The notes beneath the pieces were generated by a model. That model worked only from the letters and a program-made list of their open reading frames with translations, was not told the origin of the DNA and searched no databases. The position numbers and the translations under genes are program-made. From Allodiplogaster sudhausi (Eukaryota > Nematoda > Chromadorea > Rhabditida > Diplogasteridae): DNA of 64,000 nucleotides. Positions 1-11,300 of this stretch are shown piece after piece. The DNA lies in NCBI GenBank assembly GCA_945643635.1, contig CALZFC010000016.1, forward strand, positions 4,508,501 to 4,572,500, in the 5' to 3' direction. The first letter of the stretch is position 1, and each line of letters opens with the position of its first letter.

Positions 1-486
1 TTAACGAGCAGCGTCTGAAGTTTGTCGAGAAAACCCGTGTAAGTGTTATCGCAGTATGCCGATGTGGGGGCGTAGCAGACAATGAGGCGTAGTTGGCATC
101 GGTCCAACGTCACATCAAGAAAAGATAGTCGGTCACAGATATGATGAAAATCGCAGTGACCGGCCCATTTCTTATGAACGTAGAATCCAGTTCCCTTTGA
201 AGAAGCCTCACCATATGCGAAGAGATGGTGTCCTGATGCCTTTAATGTGACAGCGGTGAGGCCTGTGCGCCGAACTTCTGAAAGACCGATGACATCAAAT
301 GGTACAGAACTGACGGCGTCCTCAAATTCGACGAGTCTGTCGGCCGTTCGGAGAGTTCGGCAGTTCAGAAAACCGATGCGAAGATCTTGCTGCATCACAC
401 GGACGAATACTCTGCCCGGTTGTCCAAGCGACGGGCAGGGATTCCCTTTCTGTCGAGAGCCGGAGCGAGAGCCGACCAGCCGCGAT
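1..486 (-). mobile_element. RTE-type LINE endonuclease fragment (inverted 5' part)
   Basis: Read on the minus strand this is an open segment carrying the start of an APE-type endonuclease domain: residues such as LRIGFLNCRTLRT near the beginning, then FDVIGLSEVRR, then KGTGFYVHKKW and a beta-strand region ending at the window edge. This is the usual N-terminus of RTE-clade non-LTR retrotransposons, whose single polyprotein nicks target DNA and primes reverse transcription. It faces away from the reverse-transcriptase fragment on its right, so it is not a normal intact element. The C-terminal part of the domain lies outside the window. Family assignment rests on motif recognition; RTE is likely, exact lineage uncertain. 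Confidence 0.72.
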
Positions 487-491
487 GAAGT

Positions 492-594
492 TGAGAATGA
501 GGAATGAGGAATGAGGAATGAGGAATGAGGAATGAGGAATGAGGAATGAGGAATGAGGAATGAGGAATGAGGAATGAGGAATGAGGAATGAGGA
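492..594. repeat. (AATGAGG)n minisatellite at the LINE junction
   Basis: About fourteen near-perfect copies of a 7-bp unit, AATGAGG, lie exactly between the inverted endonuclease segment and the reverse-transcriptase segment. It is either an amplified junction sequence or part of the element's own 5' end. Confidence 0.9.
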
Positions 595-1380
595 ACGTTA
601 TGCTGACGACATTGTCCTGTTTTCCCATTCCGCGAAGGAAGCAGCGGCGATGCTCAGTGAGCTGTCAGCCGCAGGTGAAGCCGTCGGCCTTTCCATTAAC
701 ACCTCGAAGACCCAGGCTATGACCAATCGAAGCCGCAAACCTCTCTTTGTTTCAGGTCAAACCATCGACTACGTGGACACCTTTGTCTACCTTGGACAAC
801 TGGTAACATTTAAATCCAATCCGGCCCTCGAGTTAAACAGGAGAGTGCGGGCAGGTTGGGCAGCTTTCAATCGCTTCTACGACTTCCTCACAAACAGGAG
901 AGTTGACGTTGCCCTCAAATGCCGCGTTTACCAAACTAGCATCGAGCCTGCGCTGTTGTATGGTGCGGAAACGTGGGCACTTCGTCTACAAGATCGCCGC
1001 CGCCTCATTGTGTGCCAGAGGAAAATGATGTGAAAAATGGCCGGAGTCACTCTCCTCGAACATCGGACGAATGACTGGCTCTTCGACAAAATTCCTATTC
1101 CCGATATCCGAGTACGAGCCATGGAGAGGATGTGGAAATGGGCCAGTCTGATTGCAAAAATGGATGGAGGACGCTGGACAAGACGAGCCGTGGAGTGGAG
1201 ACCGTGGAAATGGAAAAGACATGCTGGACGCCCCCGAGAACGATGGCGTGACGAATTCGACCGCAACCTGTCCACCACTTGGATGCGAACCGCAGTCATG
1301 AAACCCGATGCCTTTCATCTTTCCTTCACCCACCGGGCCCAGTCCCTGATTGTGGAATAAACTTTGAACTTTGATATCTT
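595..1380 (+). mobile_element. RTE-type LINE reverse-transcriptase C-terminal fragment
   Basis: The translation begins with the catalytic YADDIVLF box, followed by GLSINTSKTQAMTN and a thumb region with VYLGQLVTF and LLYGAETWAL, all typical of the C-terminal half of an RTE-like polyprotein. An in-frame TGA at 1031-1033 interrupts the frame; coding resembles the family again at 1037-1360 (WLFDKIPIPDIRVRAMERMW, then GRPRERWRDEF) before an AT-rich tail. The finger region upstream of YADD is missing. The copy is dead: 5'-truncated and stop-containing. It lies immediately downstream, in the minus-strand sense, of the last visible exon of the neighbouring C6 gene. Confidence 0.8.
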
Positions 1381-1442
1381 TGTAATAATTAAATAACATC
1401 GAAAAGCGAAAATGATGCCAACACCAAAATGTGTATGCTTAC

Positions 1443-2164
1443 CACCCGGCGACCAGCTGTGCCCGTTCGGATTGGCCGAATCTGCAACGCGATTGAAGCT
1501 TGACGAAAGAGTGCCTGCCGTGCCTGCTCCTGTGTCTTCAGCAATCTCAAAATAATTGTCATTTTTTCCTACCTTAGCTTGTTTATTACATACATTATTC
1601 AGCATCGTACCAAAAATTTATAGAAAATATGGAGTGGAGGCTGGCTAGCAAAATTGTAAAATAAATATATAAAAAAAGAAAGAAAACCCGGCCCTTCTTA
1701 CCGCCGTTTCTCCTCCGTTCGCGAGCGGCACCGTCATGGACATTGGAGAGACGCCTGAGCATGAGGCTGTTAGAGAGCACTTTGTTGCGTCAACTTGCGT
1801 CGTCACCGGAACGAACTGAAGAGAGCGAGAGAGAGAGAGAGAGAGAGAGGGAACGAGAGAGTGACAGAGACAGAGAGAGAGGGGAGACAGAGGGAAGACA
1901 GAGAGAGAGAGAAAGTGGAAGAGAGGAAGAAAGGGAGAGACAGAGAGAAAGAAAGATCAAGAGAGATAGAGAGGGAATGGATAGCGGGAAAGAAAAAGAG
2001 AGGGGAATGAGCAGCTATAAAGAGAAAAAAAATACAAATAGAGGTAGATAGACAGCGATAGAGAGATAGACAGAGAGACAGAGTGTGTGTGTCTATAAGA
2101 TAGCTGGAACGAAAGAGAGAGAAAAAGAGAAGGAGAGAGCGTGGTATATAAAAAAAAATGATAC

Positions 2165-2227
<63 letters not shown>

Positions 2228-5200
2228 CGAGAGCGAGCGAGCGAGATCGAGAAAGACAGAGAGGCTGATTGTGAGAGAGAACAGGACATTTACTTGGAGA
2301 CGAGAAAAGACGTAATATTTTTCAAACTCAAGCGCTAAAAAGAATCAAATGACTTATATAAAAACCTTCCTCTCATGAAGTTGGCATCATGTAAAGCACC
2401 GGGATACCTTCACATTACATTTTTTTTTAAATAGAAATGCACACTCTATATCGACTCTCGCTCCAACATGATTAAATAATGACTTTTAATAAATGTATAT
2501 TTCAAATTAGAGATATCATTAATTTAGAAATTACATGATTAAAATACGAAAAGAAGAAGAGAGCCATGTACATAAGTATTCCGTATTTTCTCAATTAGTG
2601 CCCCTCCCTCTATTAGAACCCCCCCCCCCCCCTCTAATAGTGCCCCCCTCTCGATAGGGGATTGAAACATAGTGCCCCCGGGGGCACTAATAGAGAAAAT
2701 ACGGTAATTATAATTCAAAAAAATTACGAATATAATCATACTTTCGCCGACACGCCAGGCATGCCCGTGTTCGTCGCCATTGTCTGAGAGGCGCAGCCGC
2801 ATTGTGCTTCAAAAAGAATTTTTGTAAAAATTCTTTTTTTTTTAATTAATTATTCCTTTATTCAGTTAAATTTTCCGTTATTGATATCTGTATATTACAA
2901 AGTAGCTAGAAATTTCATTTAACCACATAAATAAGTGCATTTTGATCGAAATTCGCAGATCGTTTACTAATTGTTTAAATGTTCAATTGTTTTTTTACAA
3001 CTTTAAAGGATGTGACCTACAAATGTGATCAAACAATCACCGCTGTACAAGGAATCTTATATTTGCATTCTTTTCCACTTGTTTCTTTCATACACACACT
3101 TCAATTCGATTTTTGCAAAAATATAGATTTAGAAGGCAATAAAAAAGAAAGTTTGCATACCATTCGTAGTCGAAATCGCTGTCGTAGTCGATATCGTTTT
3201 CGTCGAACCTGTTCAGATAACGTCTGCTTGGAGGTTGCGTAGAAAAAAAGTTAAAAAGTATATAAAAAAAATTCATCAATGAACCAAAAAGCTTTTAAAA
3301 CATTTGCAAACCTGCGCACGAGACGGAGTTGTAGACGATGTCGCCATTGAAATTGTTGATGTACCCTTCAAGAGAAGGAAAGCTAGCTTGGGAACTTCAA
3401 TCTTGTTCCTAAACTAGTTATCATATGTTAGATTTAGTTTTCTGCTCATATAATAACATCTTGTGAAGAAAAGCATCAGTGTTGTGTATTATTATGCCAA
3501 TGTATATTAACATTGATTTTTGATGGTTTTAACTACATATATGTATATGTGCCTGCTTACCACCCGGCGACCAGCTGTGCCCGTTCGGATTGCCCGAATC
3601 GGCAACGCAACTGAAGGTCGTGGAAAGAGTGCCAGCCGTGCCATCTCCCATATCTTCAGCAATCTCAATTTAATAAACATATTCTTTTAACTTGTTTATG
3701 CCTTAATTTAGTAGAGCACCAAAGCTGAATGCACTTTATTTAATTATTCATTAAAATAACACAAATTCAAATATAAGTAATTCCGAGTATGTGTTGTATA
3801 TTGAAATACAGACATCTAATAAGTGTGTATGATGTCTTGATTGATTTCATTTTTCATAATTCATATGAATCTTCTGGGATAACTATTAAGTATTAATCAT
3901 AAAAGGCTGTTTGGCAAGGCGCGAATTAGTGAAGTCATGAGGTAACAAATCCAATTTCTCAGAATGCCGACTTCTTGTTTCTTGGTTTTTAATATGCATC
4001 GAACACACATTATTCAGCCTTCTCCAATGAGGAGCCTGAACTAGCACAAAGTACTATGCATAATCTCTTGGTGCTTCAAAACTAAAATACTAAAACTTAT
4101 AAATATACAAATAAAATAAACGCGTCTCTTCTTACCCCCGTCTCTCCGCCGTTCGCGAGCGGCACCGTCATGGACATTGGAGTGACTCCAGAACACGAGG
4201 CAGTTAGAGAGCACGTTGCGGGGTCTACTTGCGTCGTCACCGGAACGAACTGAAGAGAGAGAGAGAGAGGGAGAGAGAGAGGGAGAGAGAGAAACGACGG
4301 AGCGAGAGAGAGAGAGTGAGTTAGTAAGTGAGTGAAAGAGAGCGAGAGAGGGAGGGAGCAAAAGAGAAAGAATGAGAGAGAGAGAGAGATCGAGTGAGTA
4401 GGTGAGTGAAAGAGAGCGAGAGAGGGAGGGAGCAACAGAGAAAGAAGGAGAGAGAGGGACAATGAGAAAAAGAGGAGAGATAGAGCAAGAGAGAACGACA
4501 GTATATAGAGAAAAGGAGCGAGAGAGAGGGATGAGGGAGAGAGAAAAAACGAGAGATAGAGAAAAAGAGAGTGAGGAAAAGAGTGAGATAAAGAACGAGT
4601 GAGAGACAGAGAGAGAGAGAGAGAGCGAGAGAGGGAGGGAGCAAAAGAGAAAGAAGGAGAGAGAGAGAGAGTGAGTGAGTAAGTGAGTGAAAGAGAGCGA
4701 GAGAGGGACAGAGCAAAAGAGGAAGAAGGAGAGAGAGAGAGAGAGAGAGAGAGCGAGTGAGTAGGTGAGTGAAAGAGAGCGAGAGAGGGAGGGAGCAACA
4801 GAGAAAGAAGGAGAGAGAGGGACAATGAGAAAAAGAGGAGAGATAGAGCAAGAGAGAACGACAGTATATAGAGAAAAGGAGCGAGAGAGAGGGATGAGGG
4901 AGAGAGAAAAAACGAGAGATAGAGAAAAAGAGAGTGAGAAAAAGAGTGAGATAAAGAACGAGTGAGAGACAGAGAGAGAGAGAGAGAGCGAGAGAGGGAG
5001 GGAGCAAAAGAGAAAGAAGGAGAGAGAGAGAGTGAGTGAGTAAGTGAGTGAAAGAGAGCGAGAGAGGGACAGAGCAAAAGAGGAAGAAGGAGAGAGAGAG
5101 AGAGAGAGCGAGTGAGTAGGTGAGTGAAAGAGAGCGAGAGAGGGAGGGAGCAACAGAGAAAGAAGGAGAGAGAGGGAGAATGAGAGAAAGAGGAGAGATA

Positions 5201-5795
5201 GAGCAAGAGAGAACGACAGTATATAGAGAAAGGGAGCGAGAGAGAGGGATGAGGGAGAGAGAAAAAACGAGAGATAGAAAAAAAGAGAGTGAGAAAAAGA
5301 GTGAGATAAAGAACGAGTGAGAGACAGAGAGAGAGAGAGAGAGCGAGAGAGGGAGGGAGCAAAAGAGAAAGAAGGAGAGAGAGAGTGAGTGAGTAAGTGA
5401 GTGAAAGAGAGCGAGAGAGGGACAGAGCAAAAGAGGAAGAAGGAGAGAGAGAGAGAGAGAGAGAGAGCGAGTGAGTAGGTGAGTGAAAGAGAGCGAGAGA
5501 GGGAGGGAGCAACAGAGAAAGAAGGAGAGAGAGGGAGAATGAGAGAAAGAGAAGAGATAGAGCAAGAGAGAACGACAGTATATAGAGAAAAGGAGCGAGA
5601 GAGAGGGATGAGGGAGAGAGAAAAAACGAGAGATAGAGAAAAAGAGAGTGAGAAAAAGAGTGAGATAAAGAACGAGTGAGAGACAGAGAGAGAGAGAGCG
5701 AGAGAGGGAGGGAGCAAAAGAGAAAGAAGGAGAGAGAGAGTGAGTGAGTAAGTGAGTGAAAGAGAGCGAGAGAGGGACAGAGCAAAAGAGGAAGA

Positions 5796-5832
<37 letters not shown>

Positions 5833-6833
5833 TGAGTAGGTGAGTGAAAGAGAGCGAGAGAGGGAGGGAGCAACAGAGAAAGAAGGAGAGAGAGAGTGAG
5901 TGAGTAAGTGAGTGAAAGAGAGCGAGAGAGGGACAGAGCAAAAGAGGAAGAAGGAGAGAGAGAGAGAGAGAGAGAGCGAGTGAGTAGGTGAGTGAAAGAG
6001 AGCGAGAGAGGGAGGGAGCAACAGAGAAAGAAGGAGAGAGAGGGAGAATGAGAGAAAGAGGAGAGATAGAGCAAGAGAGAACGACAGTATATAGAGAAAA
6101 GGAGCGAGAGAGATGGATGAGGGAGAGAGAAAAAACGAGAGATAGAGAAAAAGAGAGTGAGAAAAAGAGTGAGATAAAGAACGAGTGAGAGACAGAGATA
6201 GAGAGAGAGAAAGATCTAGATAAAGCATTCTTTCATAGTTTGAAACATCCAGATAACAGGCGTGTCACATCATGCCTTCTTTTCATGAAGTAAACATCAT
6301 GTAAAGCACCGGGATAAGCTCGTTACCAGGGACATTTTCATTAATTCACGATCGAGAATGCTGACTTCGACATTATCAATGAGTTTTAGTAAATCTATAT
6401 TTCACATTAGTATTATTGATTAACAAATTACATAATTGTTATTATAAAAATGGTAAAATGAATGGATAGGTCCATATTCAAGAAAGAACGGTGCTTTATC
6501 CATACCTCGGCCGAGACACCTGGCGTGCCCGTGTTCGTCGACATTGTTTGTGCGGCGCAGTCGCATTGTGCTTCTAAAATAAAACTAATTTTTTTAGTAA
6601 TTAAAATAACTGTTGTCCTTTTCGATTAGTTATCGATTTATTCTGCAATAACATTAAATAAACGTTATTTTATTTACAAGAAATTTTTTTTTAGACAACA
6701 TCTCCTCTTGTATTTTCATAAATGTACATACATACATGTATTTAAAAAAAGATCTCTTCTTACTCGCAACTTGGACGAGACTCGTTAGAGTGCCCATGAG
6801 CAGCAAGAAGCTGGCGTCGAGCCATATTCTCAT
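1443..6833 (-). CDS. Secreted protein with at least two C6 modules (gene 2, 3' end lost or interrupted)
   Basis: Conceptual exons on the minus strand: signal peptide 6833-6764 (MRIWLDASFLLLMGTLTSLV); module 4 = exon a 6573-6506 (AQCDCAAQTM), exon b 4249-4136 (PATCSLTASCSG), exon c 3663-3561 (TLSTTFSCVAD), exon d 3365-3312 (DIVYNSVSCAG); Thr/Ser linker 3208-3161; module 5 = exon a about 2806-2744, exon b about 1815-1692, exon c about 1545-1443. Each module has the C-x-C, C-x5-C, C, C pattern and closing I..V.C of the nematode C6 domain, which occurs in secreted extracellular proteins of unknown function. Phases are consistent across modules. Module 5 has Arg where the fifth cysteine should be, and its exon d is replaced by LINE sequence. 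A 2-kb GA array fills the module 4 a-b intron. The module reading is strong; the C6 family name is recognition without a profile search. Confidence 0.68.
1822..2275. repeat. GA/CT microsatellite in the intron before module 5 exon b
   Basis: Compound (GA)n sequence with interspersed GGA, CAGA and GATA variants. On the transcribed minus strand it is a CT tract that runs straight into the acceptor of module 5 exon b, so it doubles as that exon's polypyrimidine tract. Confidence 0.9.
2581..2704. mobile_element. MITE family E, copy 1 (CCGTATTTTC termini)
   Basis: Short element with terminal inverted repeats: CCGTATTTTCTC on the left and GAGAAAATACGG on the right, extending inward through an ATTAGTGCCCC motif. 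The centre is a run of C and repeated CTATTAGAACCCCC or CTAATAGTGCCCCC units. It sits in an intron of the C6 gene. Two related copies occur at 45.1 kb and 48.2 kb. Confidence 0.75.
4256..6215. repeat. Higher-order GA-rich satellite array (five units) in an intron
   Basis: Almost 2 kb of GA-rich sequence organised in large units, not random dinucleotide. A landmark (ACAGTATATAGAGAAA) recurs near 4499, 4862, 5217, 5577 and 6086, giving spacings of about 363, 355, 360 and 509 bp. Each unit also contains GAGTGAGTAGGTGAGTGAAAG and an AAAGAACGAGTGAGAGACAG segment. The array lies wholly within the module 4 a-b intron of the C6 gene. The very long Ser/Leu-rich frames across it are an artefact of base composition. 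Confidence 0.92.
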
Positions 6834-8386
6834 TCTATCACCTCGCGATACCTCGCCGTTTCGGCGGCTAGAATCTTCGAAGTTTGAAAAACAAACATAA
6901 TTGTTTATCTACATCTTTAAAGGATGTCACGACACAATGACATGAAAATTGAGATCAATTGTAAACACAAGTCCAAGCAGCAAAAGAGGGGGCGGCTGAG
7001 GGATTGAGTAGCCACGGTGGTCCTCTGCTCGGGAGAAGCGTAACCCGGATATGGGGTGGATCAGGTCCCTAAGGGCTGGCAAGGTCCATTACCAGTGTGC
7101 ACCGATTGTGAGGAGGTTGCATCTCATAATCAGAGGAGCCACCGCACTTGCAGTGGCTCCTCTGATTATGAGATGAAGGAGAATAGGGAGATAAGCTAGA
7201 GCTGATGTATATTTAAAAAATATAGGAAATAAATAGTGAATAGTAATGATTTGCATAAGATAATAATGTGACTATGTAACTACAAACGAGGATATTCAAC
7301 GGTCCTGCTTGAGAGAATTGAACCAGGTAATTGACAATATAATAAAGAAATTGTCTTGATTTAAGAGGGAAGACAAATATGTAACTTCGACATGCAAAAA
7401 AGCGTACATCTTTAAACCGTACTAAGATAATATGTATTAATTGAAAGAAAAAAGTCTACGGCTTTCTAAAACCGTCCCAGAAAAGATGATGTAATACTAA
7501 GTAGATCAACGAAAAATATCAATCTTTCTCTCCTTTATTTATTCACGTCCAGCCGAAGTAATTAGCATAATAACAATAAAAAATTAACAGCGAGGCTCTT
7601 ATTTTCCTGACAGTTTTTCAGTCAGGAAATGGAAGATACATGGGAGTGCTGATTGAGCTATGCTCTTGTGCATTGAGCGAAGAGCCTGGGTGCCTTCCGC
7701 TTTCTCTCGCTCTCTTTCTCTCTCTTTCTTCTCTCCCTCTCCCTCTCTCCCTCCCCTTCTCTCTCTCAACAATGCCATGGGCCTGATTATACATGAAAAG
7801 GACGTGGTATGTACTGTCAAAGGAGGCTATCATGTTTTCTATGCTTATTGTGCTTGTTCGACAGCGGAAAAAACGTCAGCGACCGTCAACGGCAGTGCCA
7901 GGGGAAAAAAGTGGAACAGAGAAGGACATCTCAAGCTGACTTGTGTCGGTCGGCATCATATACAAATGTATACATTTACACATGAACTCTTAGTAGTGAA
8001 GAGGGGGACTGATCTGACTATTCTAGAGCGAGAATGGGGAAAAAAGAAATTATAAGAGCGTGTCGAGTGATTGATACATATGTATGTACGTACATATGTA
8101 TCTACTATATTTGTTTGATTGTAGGAAGAGGAAGAAGCGAACATCAAAAACACTCGTGCTTGCAATTTATATGTGTGCACTTGGCAAAGTAAAAGCACCG
8201 GTGTCGATTTTTGTTAAACTCTGCACCTGAGAATCGCTTGACTTGCTTTATTCAGAATCTCCATGAGAGATGACGTAAACAAAATACGAAAGGAAGAAAA
8301 CGCGCGAACATGGCCATATCGTAAATAAGTATAAAGACATAAATAGCTGAATGTTTTTGAAATGTTCTCAATTTTTGTGTACCAAC
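6834..8386. other. Spacer between the two C6 genes
   Basis: No convincing coding exon was found. It contains a perfect hairpin (7120-7175), a CT tract around 7705-7767, and AT-rich sequence with TACATATGTA palindromes near 8080. It may include the 3' exon and UTR of the upstream C6 gene and the promoter of the downstream one; neither could be placed. Confidence 0.5.
7120..7175. repeat. Perfect inverted repeat hairpin
   Basis: A 23-bp arm reading CATCTCATAATCAGAGGAGC (first 20 bases) is followed by a 10-base loop and its exact complement. The arm contains TCTCATAATCAG, a one-mismatch version of a motif that recurs elsewhere in the window. Confidence 0.9.
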
Positions 8387-11300
8387 CTGTTGAAGTTGAC
8401 GTTGTCAAGGCAGATGCTGAAAGAATGACAAATATGTATATGTTATTTTTTTATGAGCTGAAATTTTTATCCCGTTAGTATAGCGCAAAAGCCATATTCA
8501 TGTATTGTAAATGTATACTTGTATTTAATTTGGCTAAATCGATCACTGGAAATTTGGAGTAAATTACAAAAAATATATATATATGTACATATACTAATAT
8601 ATTCGTAAGAGAAAAATCATTTCTTTTATCGACTGACCAGAGCAATCAACGGTGCTGTAGATGATGTCATCTGCTCCATTGTTAACGACGCCTTAAAAAA
8701 AGTCGGATTCGTCGTTGCAGTACTCTCAAAGAGGGTAATAACAACATTTTTTGATTTCGCTTGCTCGGAGGGCCCCTTTAAAGTGTGTAAATTGTCTGAC
8801 CTCCAGGCGACCATTCAGGCGAGTTTGTTGACGGATCAGTGATGCACTTAAAGGCGAAGGACAACGTTCCGGGCTCGCCGCTCCCGCTCTTCGTGTCCAG
8901 CTAGGGAAGCAATTATTGTAGCAATAAAAAAATGTTTAAACATATAATCACAAGGTAGAAAATGATTCCTATGTATGTATGTTGATGGCAAGATGATAAA
9001 CATGTAGTTATGGAATTTAAAACGTTTCAACTATCTTCCTTTCCACGTTCATGGTTAAACGATTAGGATGATCATGAGAAAAGAATAGAATAGAATTTGA
9101 AGAGTGAGATTGAGAGAGAGTGAGAGTGAGAGAGATACAGAGGAAGAGAGATATGAGAGAAAGAAAGAAAGAGAAAGAGATGGAGAGATAGAGAAACAGA
9201 GAGAAAGAAGAAACCCTAACCGGAGTCTCTTTTCCGTCTGCACGAGGCACAATCATGACGAGAGGGGTCGGTCCGGTGCAGGACGCGGTCAGAGTGCATG
9301 TTGCCACGTCAACTGATGACGTTACGGGGATCAACTGAAAGAGAGGAGAGAGAGAGTGAGAGAGTGAGAGAGAGTGAGAGAGAGGAGAGAGAGAGAAGGG
9401 GGGAAAAGGGAGAGAGATACAGAGAGACAGAGACAGAGTGAGACAGTAAAGGAAAATGGAGCGAGGGAGAAGGAGAAAGAGAGTATTAGTGACAGGGAGA
9501 TACAGAGAGATACAGAGAGAGAGAGAGAGAGAGACATCGAGAGACAGGAAGGCAGCAGGAGAGATGGAGAGATAATGGACAGTGAAGGAGAAAGAGAGAA
9601 AGAGTGAGATACATAAATAGAGAGAGAGAGAGAGAGAGAGAGTAATAGTGAGATTTTGCGCTGACAATAGCGCCTTCGCCCGCTGTTCCACTCGGATTTG
9701 GAGAGACGGTCTTGGCAGAACAAGCACACCCCGTGTTGCTGAAAGGAGATCATTTTTATCCATTAAGAACACGATTATGACGGTTGCGAATTAAGAAAAT
9801 AAATAGCTCATAAAAAAATAAATATGACAGCAGGTTTTAGTGTGCATCCGAAGTGATTTATATAAAGCAGATAGATTTAGTGCTGAATGCAGGCCGTCTT
9901 CAAACGATCAATAAATACATAACAGCAGACATACTAGTTGTAGTTAATTCTGTCGACGTAGATGTTGAGGTTGAGGTTGAGCTGGACGTTGACTCTGCCA
10001 TAGACGTTAATTATATAATGTCATGAATAAAATAGTTCTGGAAATAAAATAGCTGCGGATACGTGATTTCCTTGGCACACGTCATTGCCAATGTGAAGAA
10101 TTATGTGTGTATATGTATTATGCAGTACATATGTATGTATGTACATATGTATGTACATACTTAGTACAGGTTTGTAGATCTATCACGACTGTGAAGACCA
10201 ACATGCGAAAAACAAAACCTTGTTTATTACACAAAAGAGACAAAAGTCTGTCGATAAAAGCATACAAGCAGAGGTCAAACCTGTTGTGGTCGAAGTCGAC
10301 GTTGTTATGCTTGATGCTGAAAGATAGAGAAAATAAAATACGGATTGGTTTCAAATCTATACTAAGACAATATTAAAATAAAAAAATAAGCCGTATTTTC
10401 CGTCTTCGCCCTAGAACCTTTTGAAAATAAGAAGTTTCTAGCACTAAATCTTTTCCTTCCTATAGAAACATGCATTATTCATATATTCATTAATTTTTTA
10501 TCGACCGCACCCGAGCAATCGACAGCGTTGTAGACAATGTCGTTGGCGCCCGTGTTAACGACGCCTAAAATATGAAAACTGTATTAGTATCAGTATGTAT
10601 CTATCATAATTTTGAGGCAATAGTAGTATATAGAAAATTGTAATTGACAGGGTGAAAGAATGTCTATAAAACAGCAAAATCAAAACAGACAAAAATACAA
10701 CTTACCGCCTGGAGACCATTCATTTGAATTGCTCGTTGGATCCGTGATACACTTGAAGTCATAAGTTAAGGTTCCAATGTCGCCGGCGCCCTCTTTCGTA
10801 TCCAACTGGCAAGCAAAAATTATGAGTGATTCAAAAATATCCTACAAGCAAGTAATAGAAAACTATTTAGTTATAAGTGCACTTCCGGAATACTTAAACT
10901 ACCGTTCAATGCTTTGGTTAGTTGAAATAGTAAGAAAAAATTCCCTATAATGTCGGCTACAGCCATGGTAGAAGAAAATGTAATGAGAGAAAGAGAAAGA
11001 GAGAGAGAGCGAGAAAGCGAGGCAGTGTGAGCGAGAGAGAAGATTGAGAAAGGCAGTGAAAGAAAAAGAGTGACAGCACCTGGGTCTCTGATCCGTCAGC
11101 GAGCGGCACGACCATGATAAGTGGAGTCGGACCGGAGCAGGACGCTGTCAGAGTGCATGTACCCTCGTCTAGCGATGTCGTCACTGGGACATACTAAAAG
11201 AGAGAGAGAGAGATAGAGAGAAGAGAGAGAGAAGGAACGAGAGTGACGGTGTGAACGTGAGAACGAGAGCTGAAAGTAAGAAAGAGAGAGAATAGAGGGA

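Noticed and set aside
4041..6228. Very long Ser/Leu-rich open frames on the minus strand
   Set aside because: They are produced by CT-repeat codons (CTC, TCT) of the satellite array within an intron; true exon b lies at its edge in a different context.
7850..7920. Plus-strand CACSTAEKTSATVNGSARG, similar to a C6 exon a
   Set aside because: Opposite strand to both C6 genes, no matching exons b-d nearby, and the similarity is short.
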